A stretch of 8,316 nucleotides of DNA from Anaerotignum sp. (lineage in GTDB: Bacteria > Bacillota > Clostridia > Lachnospirales > Anaerotignaceae). Within the stretch, counting starts at the first letter, position 1. The number at the start of each line of letters is the position of its first letter. The notes beneath the pieces were generated by a model. That model saw nothing but the letters and a program-made list of their open reading frames with translations, had not been told where the DNA came from and searched no databases. Position numbers and translations under genes: made by a program. Shown here piece by piece: positions 3,689 to 8,316 of this stretch. Where the stretch lies: the NCBI GenBank assembly GCA_017442465.1, contig JAFRZQ010000349.1:1-8316 (forward strand), given 5' to 3'.

Positions 3689-5686
3689 TTGAAGAAAAAT
3701 ATTATTCTGACGGCAGCTGTTCTTGCTCTTGTCGGCAGTCAGACAGCCTTTGCCGCAGCAGAAACGACGGTGTCCCTTTCCGATGACAGAATTTTGGTGA
3801 ACGGAAAGGAAATCACGGAAACAGAAAAGGTCTACCTGGACTATAAAAATGAGACCCACGAAGATGTTCCGGAAGAACTGAAAGACCTGCAGAACAGGGT
3901 GGTTACCATCACTGATGCAGGGACTTACGTTTTCAGCGGAAAAGCTGCGGATCTGCAGATCGCCGTAGCGGCGGAGGAGACGGATGAGGTGCGTGTGGTG
4001 CTGAACGGGGTGGATATCACCTGCAGAACGGCAGCGGCCATTCAGGTATACACAGCCGCTGACCCCAGAACAGAAGGGGAATACGGTGTGACAGTCGAAC
4101 TGGCAGAAGGCAGTGAAAATGTAGTAAATGGTTCCCATACCAAGAAAACAGAGGAAGATGACGTAAAACACGATGCGGCTATTTCTTCCAATGTTTCTTT
4201 AGGTTTTGAGGGGAAAGGCAGCCTGACGGTCAACGGTGATAACGAAGGGATCGAAGTAAAATACGGTCACCTGACATTCAATGGCGGCAATGTGACCATC
4301 AACTCTCATGATGATCCCCTGAATGGATCTGAGGACGGCTATGCAGTGGTGACCATCAACGATGGTTATATTTACAGCTCTGTGACCAGTGAGCCCCAGT
4401 ATGAAGGGGATGGCCTGGACTCCAATGGTTATATCAAGATCAATGGCGGCACAGCCATCAATCTGGCCCATCCCTACAGCATGGACAGCGGTATCGACTC
4501 CGATATGGGTTCCTTTATCAACGGCGGCGTTGTGGTCGGTGCCGGCAATATGTATGATCCCATCGACAATGCATCTGAACAGCTGTATATGCTGCTGCAG
4601 TTTTCCGAAAGCACGGATGATCTGCTGGTGGTGACCGATGAAAACGATAAACCTGTATTTGCCTACGATTTCCCTCACAGCTATACCTACATTGCCTTCA
4701 GTACGCCTGAACTGAAGGAAGGTATTTACCATGTTTATCTGGGCGGCGAGATTGAAGGGGTAGAAAGGGATGGTCTTTACACAGAGATCACATCCTATAC
4801 CGGCGGTACACAGCTGCACCATGGCGGAAAGATGGCTAACGGCGGTATGAGAGGTCCTGATATGGGTGGTATGCGACCTGACGGTATGCAGCGGCCTGAT
4901 GACGAAATGGGCAGACAGCCCGGTATGCCCGGTGAAATGCCTGCGGATTTCAGGGAAATGATCCGTGAAGAATTTGAAAAACAGGGCGAAGAAATGCCTG
5001 CGGATTTCTTTGAAAAACTGGAAAGAGGCGAAATGCCTGAAGGAATGGAACCACCTCAGGGCGGCCATGGCGGCCCCAGAGAGTTCCAGTCCTCCTCTGA
5101 TGTTGTGACAGAGGAGTTCCGACTGACCAAGGAAAGCAAGACCTTTTCCAATGTTTCTTCTGTTGTGAATCATGCGGAGTTTACAGATGTAACAAGGGAT
5201 AACTGGTTCTATTATGCAGTCACATACGCGGCTTCTCAGGGTATCCTGAAAGGGGAAGCAGAAACGACTTTTGCACCCAATGCCACCATGACACGAGGTG
5301 AAGCACTGGAAGCAGTCTATGCACTGGCTGGTAAGCCTGCGGCAGGGGAAGCAACCTTCTCTGATGTTGATGCGGATGCATCTTATTATGCAGCGGCGGC
5401 ATGGGCAGAAAAGAACGGTATCCTGAATGACATTGCAGAAGATACACTGACAGCAGATACGAAGGTGACCAGAGAAGAACTGGTACAGATGCTGTATAAC
5501 TATCTTGGTGACGAATACGAAGGTGCTGTGCCTGAGTTCAGGGATATTGACAAAGTGACAGCGGATAATGCCTTTGCGTGGGCGGTGAAGGAAGGCATTG
5601 TTTCCGGCAGACAGGAAACGGTTCGTCCTCTGGATCTTGTAACAAAGGCAGAAGCGGCAACGATGTTTACAAATGCAAATAAATAA
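3689..5686 (+). CDS. Secreted carbohydrate-binding (Cthe_2159/DUF4353-like) protein with Met-rich linker and three SLH repeats
   Basis: This 665-residue surface protein has four parts. Residues 1-22 are a signal peptide (KKN start, hydrophobic core, AFA cleavage site). Residues about 25-375 resemble the Cthe_2159/DUF4353 carbohydrate-binding family, a right-handed beta-helix; repeated strands such as GSLTVNGDNEGIEVK, LTFNGGNVTINSHDDPLNGSE and GYIKINGG are rich in Asn, Gly and Asp, consistent with the calcium sites and polysaccharide binding reported for that family. Residues 376-466 are a low-complexity Met/Gly/Pro/Asp linker with 12 Met. Residues 498-662 hold three SLH repeats (FTDV, FSDV, FRDI starts; TRGE 535-538, TREE 594-597, TKAE 652-655), which anchor proteins to pyruvylated cell-wall polymer. 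It probably displays a binding module outside the S-layer. Translation starts at TTG 3689, backed by AAGGAGG and the signal peptide. It ends at a bidirectional terminator. Ligand unknown. Confidence 0.9.
   Translation: MKKNIILTAAVLALVGSQTAFAAAETTVSLSDDRILVNGKEITETEKVYLDYKNETHEDVPEELKDLQNRVVTITDAGTYVFSGKAADLQIAVAAEETDEVRVVLNGVDITCRTAAAIQVYTAADPRTEGEYGVTVELAEGSENVVNGSHTKKTEEDDVKHDAAISSNVSLGFEGKGSLTVNGDNEGIEVKYGHLTFNGGNVTINSHDDPLNGSEDGYAVVTINDGYIYSSVTSEPQYEGDGLDSNGYIKINGGTAINLAHPYSMDSGIDSDMGSFINGGVVVGAGNMYDPIDNASEQLYMLLQFSESTDDLLVVTDENDKPVFAYDFPHSYTYIAFSTPELKEGIYHVYLGGEIEGVERDGLYTEITSYTGGTQLHHGGKMANGGMRGPDMGGMRPDGMQRPDDEMGRQPGMPGEMPADFREMIREEFEKQGEEMPADFFEKLERGEMPEGMEPPQGGHGGPREFQSSSDVVTEEFRLTKESKTFSNVSSVVNHAEFTDVTRDNWFYYAVTYAASQGILKGEAETTFAPNATMTRGEALEAVYALAGKPAAGEATFSDVDADASYYAAAAWAEKNGILNDIAEDTLTADTKVTREELVQMLYNYLGDEYEGAVPEFRDIDKVTADNAFAWAVKEGIVSGRQETVRPLDLVTKAEAATMFTNANK
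4934..5008 (+). repeat. In-frame 18-bp direct repeat in the Met-rich linker
   Basis: GAAATGCCTGCGGATTTC occurs identically at 4934-4951 and 4991-5008, 57 bases (19 codons) apart, encoding EMPADF twice; a partial third copy (GAAATGCCTG) begins near 5030. The flanking codons also share a helix pattern (REMIREEFEKQGE and FEKLERGE). This indicates linker growth by duplication and a site for length variation. Confidence 0.75.
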
Positions 5687-5689
5687 ACA

Positions 5690-5716
5690 AAAAAGAGGCT
5701 TTTTAAGCCTCTTTTT
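5690..5716. terminator. Bidirectional terminator shared by SLH protein gene and MATE gene
   Basis: The perfect 12-base arms AAAAAGAGGCTT (5690-5701) and AAGCCTCTTTTT (5705-5716) have a 3-base loop. The T-run serves the rightward SLH gene and the A-run (5689-5694) serves the leftward MATE gene. The MATE stop codon (5705-5703) and its last codons lie inside the hairpin. Confidence 0.9.
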
Positions 5717-7043
5717 CTTTTATCCAAGGTTTTTGTCTGTAAAAATTATAAGAGATCAGTGTAGACAGTGTCCAGCCAATGGGCCATGCCATCCATATGC
5801 CTGTTTCTCCGAAGCCGAGGCCTTTGGAGAAAAGGAAGGCGAAAGCTACACGCAGGAACAGGTCGGCAAAGGTGCCGGTCATGAACTGCAGCATGGCAGA
5901 ACTTCCGCGGAGCACCCCGTCGCACATGACCTTGAAAATAACGATGAAATAGAAGGGCGTCACGATCTTCAGATAATCCACCCCGGCCTGAATGGCTTCT
6001 GTGCTATCGGCTTCCAGAAACAGTCCCATGGCCGTTTCGCTGCAGAAGAAATAGAACAGAAAAAAGGGGACACAGATAAGTACTCCAAGCAAAGAACCTG
6101 CCTTCCAGCCTTCGGTCACCCGTTCGGTTTTCTTTGCCCCCAGGTTCTGGGCGGTAAAGGAGGAAAGACCATTGGAAAGGGTGGTCATGCAGGTCACGCA
6201 GAATACATTCAGTTTTTGGCAGGCGGAGAATCCTGCTACGACTGCGGAGCCGAAGCTGTTGACTGCCGACTGCACGAAAACGTTGCCGATGGAAATAAAG
6301 CACTGCTGCAGAATGCTGGGAACGGCGATAACAGTCACCTGCTTCAGCATGGGCAGAGAGAATTTTTCGTAGGGTTCCTCGGTCTTCAGCTGCTGCAGAC
6401 GATGAATGAGAGGGAAGAAAGCCAGGATACAGGCAGCTCCCTGTGCCGCAAAGGTGGCCCAGGCAACCCCTGCTACACCCATGTCCAGCCAGATGACAAA
6501 AATCAGATCCAGAACGATATTCCCGATGGAAGAACCAATGAGGAAATACAGGGGCGTGCGGCTGTCCCCCAGAGAAGTGAATACGCCGTTACAGATGTTA
6601 TACAGGAAGGAGAACAGATAGCCCAGTATATAAATTTTCAGATAAACAGAGGCGTCCGCGAAAACATCAGCAGGTGTTTTGATGAGGGAAAGCATCCCGT
6701 CCCCTGCCAGAAGCCCCAGTACAGTCATGATGACGCTGGCGGCGATACAGGTGATAAAAATCGTGCAGACGACGGTTTTCAGTTTGCCGTATTCCCTTGC
6801 ACCGAACAGACCGGAAACTACCACGGCACAGCCGATATTGCTGCCAACAGCTACCGCCATGAAGACCATGGTGATGGGATGGGAAGCACCAACGGCAGCA
6901 AGGGCGTGTTCTCCGATGAAACGGCCTGCGATGATGCTGTCTACGATATGATACATCTGCTGAAATGCTACGCTCAGCAGCATGGGTATGGAAAACATCC
7001 AGAGCATTTTACGGGTATCGCCCTGGGTAAGATCGGTGATCAT
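5703..7043 (-). CDS. MATE family multidrug/Na+ (or H+) antiporter
   Basis: This 446-residue integral membrane protein has about 12 predicted helices in two MatE halves (about 12-205 and 235-440). MATE transporters export cationic drugs, dyes or metabolites in exchange for Na+ or H+. Family landmarks are IPMLLSVAFQQMYHIVDSIIAGRFIG (19-44, broken here only by substitutions), LGDSRTP (158-164), the second-half SSFTAQNLGAKK (294-305) and DYLKIVTPFY (356-365) with LRGSSAM (378-384). The length is normal for the family and no break is seen. Start at 7043 is fixed by AAGGAG (minus strand, 7057-7052) eight bases upstream. The overall look is of the uncharacterised clostridial MATE branch, related to DinF/MepA types. 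It is a single gene, divergent from tdk, with its 3' end inside the shared terminator. Substrate cannot be told from sequence. Confidence 0.95.
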   Translation of the reverse strand: MITDLTQGDTRKMLWMFSIPMLLSVAFQQMYHIVDSIIAGRFIGEHALAAVGASHPITMVFMAVAVGSNIGCAVVVSGLFGAREYGKLKTVVCTIFITCIAASVIMTVLGLLAGDGMLSLIKTPADVFADASVYLKIYILGYLFSFLYNICNGVFTSLGDSRTPLYFLIGSSIGNIVLDLIFVIWLDMGVAGVAWATFAAQGAACILAFFPLIHRLQQLKTEEPYEKFSLPMLKQVTVIAVPSILQQCFISIGNVFVQSAVNSFGSAVVAGFSACQKLNVFCVTCMTTLSNGLSSFTAQNLGAKKTERVTEGWKAGSLLGVLICVPFFLFYFFCSETAMGLFLEADSTEAIQAGVDYLKIVTPFYFIVIFKVMCDGVLRGSSAMLQFMTGTFADLFLRVAFAFLFSKGLGFGETGIWMAWPIGWTLSTLISYNFYRQKPWIKEKEA

Positions 7044-7089
7044 GGGAAAGACTCCTTAACATAAGTCGAAAGTTATTGGTTCTACTGTC

Positions 7090-7181
7090 AGTATACTCCT
7101 TTTTCTGAGAAAAGAAAGGCGAAAGGTTCACAAATTTAAGGGTGTGTTCCCCTCGCCAAAAAGGCAGTTTTATGATATAGT
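7090..7181. promoter_or_regulatory. Divergent promoter region between MATE gene and tdk, with imperfect inverted repeat
   Basis: For tdk, TCGCCA (7153-7158) and TATAGT (7176-7181) are 17 bases apart, with an extended -10 TG at 7173-7174; this is a credible vegetative promoter. For MATE, TATACT (minus strand, 7095-7090) is a fair -10, but its -35 is poor. Between them the arms GGCGAAAGGTTCAC (7118-7131) and GTGTTCCCCTCGCC-type (7144-7157) pair at 10 of 14 positions and overlap the tdk -35. This could be an operator controlling both directions, or chance. Confidence 0.45.
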
Positions 7182-7234
7182 CAGAAGGAAACGGCGACAG
7201 CTATCAGAAAAGATTACAAACAGGAGGACGGAAA

Positions 7235-7825
7235 ATGGCGAAACTGTATTTCAGATATGGCGTAATGGGCAGTTCCAAATCCGCCCAGGCGCTGATCACA
7301 AAATTCAATTATGAAGAACAGGGCATGCGGGTATGGCTCTTGAAGCCTGCGGCGGATACCAGAAACGGTGTTGGCAATGTGCATTCCCGTATTGGGCTGG
7401 AAAAACCTGCCGATGCAGTGACCGATGATATGGACTTATATGAAATTTTCAGGGACAGGGAAAAGGAATTCAATGATGTCATCATTGTGGATGAAGCCCA
7501 GTTCCTGCACCCTTCCCATGTGGAACAGCTGCGGGATATCGTGGATAATTACAATGTGCCCGTGTTCTGCTTTGGGCTGAGAACAGACTTCCGTACGAAG
7601 ATGTTCCCCGGCAGTGCGAGACTCTTTGAACTGGCGGATTCCATTTCCGAACTGAAAACGGTATGCACCTGCGGTGGCAAGGCCATGGTGAATGCCCGCA
7701 TCGACGGAGAAGGGAATGTCATTACCGAAGGGGAACAGCTTTACATTGGCGGCAACGAAAGCTATCGCCCTATGTGCTACAAATGCTGGAAAAAGGCACA
7801 GCAGAAAGAAGTGGAAGAAGCATGA
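7235..7825 (+). CDS. tdk: Thymidine kinase, type II (TK1-like)
   Basis: It phosphorylates thymidine (and deoxyuridine) to the monophosphate with ATP in the cytoplasmic salvage pathway. The 196-residue length fits the bacterial TK1-like family. Seen in order: P-loop region YGVMGSSKSAQ (8-18), DVIIVDEAQFL (81-91) with catalytic Glu87, the FGLRTDF segment (113-119), zinc-site cysteines C144/C146 and C181/C184, and the lasso/thymine-binding motif IGGNESYRPMC (171-181). The P-loop reads GVMGSSKS, with Ser14 where Walker A usually has Gly; from memory similar GSSK loops occur in other clostridial enzymes, so activity is expected. Start at 7235 follows AGGAGG (7222-7227) by seven bases. Its stop overlaps the next gene's start (ATGA), indicating coupled translation with a nucleotidase-like HD protein. 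Confidence 0.95.
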   Translation: MAKLYFRYGVMGSSKSAQALITKFNYEEQGMRVWLLKPAADTRNGVGNVHSRIGLEKPADAVTDDMDLYEIFRDREKEFNDVIIVDEAQFLHPSHVEQLRDIVDNYNVPVFCFGLRTDFRTKMFPGSARLFELADSISELKTVCTCGGKAMVNARIDGEGNVITEGEQLYIGGNESYRPMCYKCWKKAQQKEVEEA

Positions 7826-8316
7826 CGGACAGAGAGATCCTGGATTTTTTACATATTGCAGAGCGGCTGAAGGATAACACCAGACACTGCTGCAGCAGCA
7901 ACCGCCGTCCGGAAAGCGTGGCGGAGCACAGCTGGCGGGTCTCCCTTCTGGCGATGCTTCTGGAGGACGAGATCAAGGATGTGGATTTCAGTAAGATCAT
8001 CCGTATGTGCATCATCCATGATTTGGGGGAAGCCATCACAGGGGATATTCCTGTTTTCTGGAAAACGAAGGGCGACTCCGACCATGAGGATGATATGATC
8101 GAGCAACTGCTGGATACCCTGCCGGAGCCCCAGCGGAGCCGTTTCCGTGATCTGTTTGCGGAAATGCATGCCCAGGAGACAAAAGAAGCAAAAATCTATA
8201 AGGCTCTGGATAAGATGGAAGCCTGCATCCAGCATAACGAATCCCCGCTGGATACCTGGCTGCCCCTGGAATATGAACTGAACCAGACCTACGGCGTGGA
8301 AAATGCCAAATGTGAC
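7822..8316 (+). CDS. HD-domain protein, YfbR-like 5'-deoxynucleotidase (partial)
   Basis: This is an open frame of 165 codons from ATG 7822 to the window edge, with no stop reached. It carries the HD-phosphohydrolase metal ligands: His36 in AEHSW, His66-Asp67 in IIHDLGEAITGDIP, with Glu70 and Asp75, and a distal Asp130 in KALDKMEA. This spacing and the EHSWR and HDLGEAITGD strings match the YfbR/YGK1 (HD_3) group, which removes phosphate from deoxynucleoside 5'-monophosphates; exact substrate is inferred. A family of about 190-200 residues means only the C-terminal end is missing. The ATGA overlap with tdk and a weak own ribosome binding site point to translational coupling. A synthetic and a hydrolytic dNMP enzyme in one unit suggests control of deoxynucleotide pools. 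Confidence 0.88.
   Translation, partial: MTDREILDFLHIAERLKDNTRHCCSSNRRPESVAEHSWRVSLLAMLLEDEIKDVDFSKIIRMCIIHDLGEAITGDIPVFWKTKGDSDHEDDMIEQLLDTLPEPQRSRFRDLFAEMHAQETKEAKIYKALDKMEACIQHNESPLDTWLPLEYELNQTYGVENAKCD

Noticed and set aside
4199..5173. A 324-codon open frame antisense to the SLH protein gene
   Set aside because: It mirrors the coding strand, shows no signal, domain or ribosome binding site, and the sense frame has clear domain structure.
5673..7064. A 463-codon open frame on the plus strand, opposite the MATE gene
   Set aside because: It lies exactly antisense to a well-supported MATE gene, has no plausible ribosome binding site, starts inside the end of the SLH gene, and its translation is a His/Gly/Gln-rich sequence without recognisable domains. 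It is a by-product of codon bias.

Overview
The window looks like chromosomal DNA of an anaerobic, endospore-forming Firmicute of class Clostridia, probably a Lachnospirales or Anaerotignum-like lineage. The grounds are a SpoIIQ-like engulfment protein, a long-form ribosome hibernation factor, an S-layer-anchored surface protein, strong AGGAGG-type ribosome binding sites, U-tailed hairpin terminators and moderate GC content. The lineage is inferred from gene character only. There are no transposases, phage structural genes, CRISPR arrays, tRNAs or rRNAs.

Layout. (1) 1-1041: the start of a leftward gene (DUF1835-like, cut by the window edge) diverges from a rightward sporulation unit. That unit has a forespore-sigma-like promoter, a 34-residue membrane ORF that could be the stub of a SpoIID gene, a SpoIIQ-like M23 protein whose zinc-site motifs are lost, and a terminator. 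(2) 1086-1725: a single macro-domain (ADP-ribose-related) gene with its own promoter and terminator. (3) 1726-2232: about 500 bases without a gene, which is the most unusual part. It holds five good DnaA boxes plus one weak one, then a 26-base pure-purine tract and AT-rich DNA, and ends in a hairpin-rich leader just before hpf. (4) 2233-2820: hpf with its terminator. (5) 2849-3602: a DUF5131 (phage Gp37/Gp68-type) gene with a cysteine cluster and its terminator. (6) 3603-5716: a TTG-started secreted protein with a Cthe_2159-like carbohydrate-binding domain, a Met-rich linker and three SLH repeats, ending at a bidirectional terminator shared with the next gene. (7) 5703-7043, minus strand: a MATE efflux transporter. 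(8) 7235-8316: thymidine kinase overlapping by ATGA with a YfbR-like HD-domain nucleotidase that runs off the window.

Most genes are single transcription units separated by clear hairpin terminators. The genes that plausibly work together are the sporulation pair (34-aa ORF and spoIIQ) and the deoxynucleotide pair (tdk and the HD nucleotidase, one making and one probably hydrolysing deoxynucleoside monophosphates). The DnaA-box cluster is not beside dnaA within this window. It could be a displaced origin, half of a bipartite origin, or a DnaA-titrating or regulatory cluster, and sequence alone cannot decide. The best candidates for something undescribed are this cluster, the set of mutually exclusive helices in the hpf leader, and the SpoIID-like stub next to a catalytically dead SpoIIQ.
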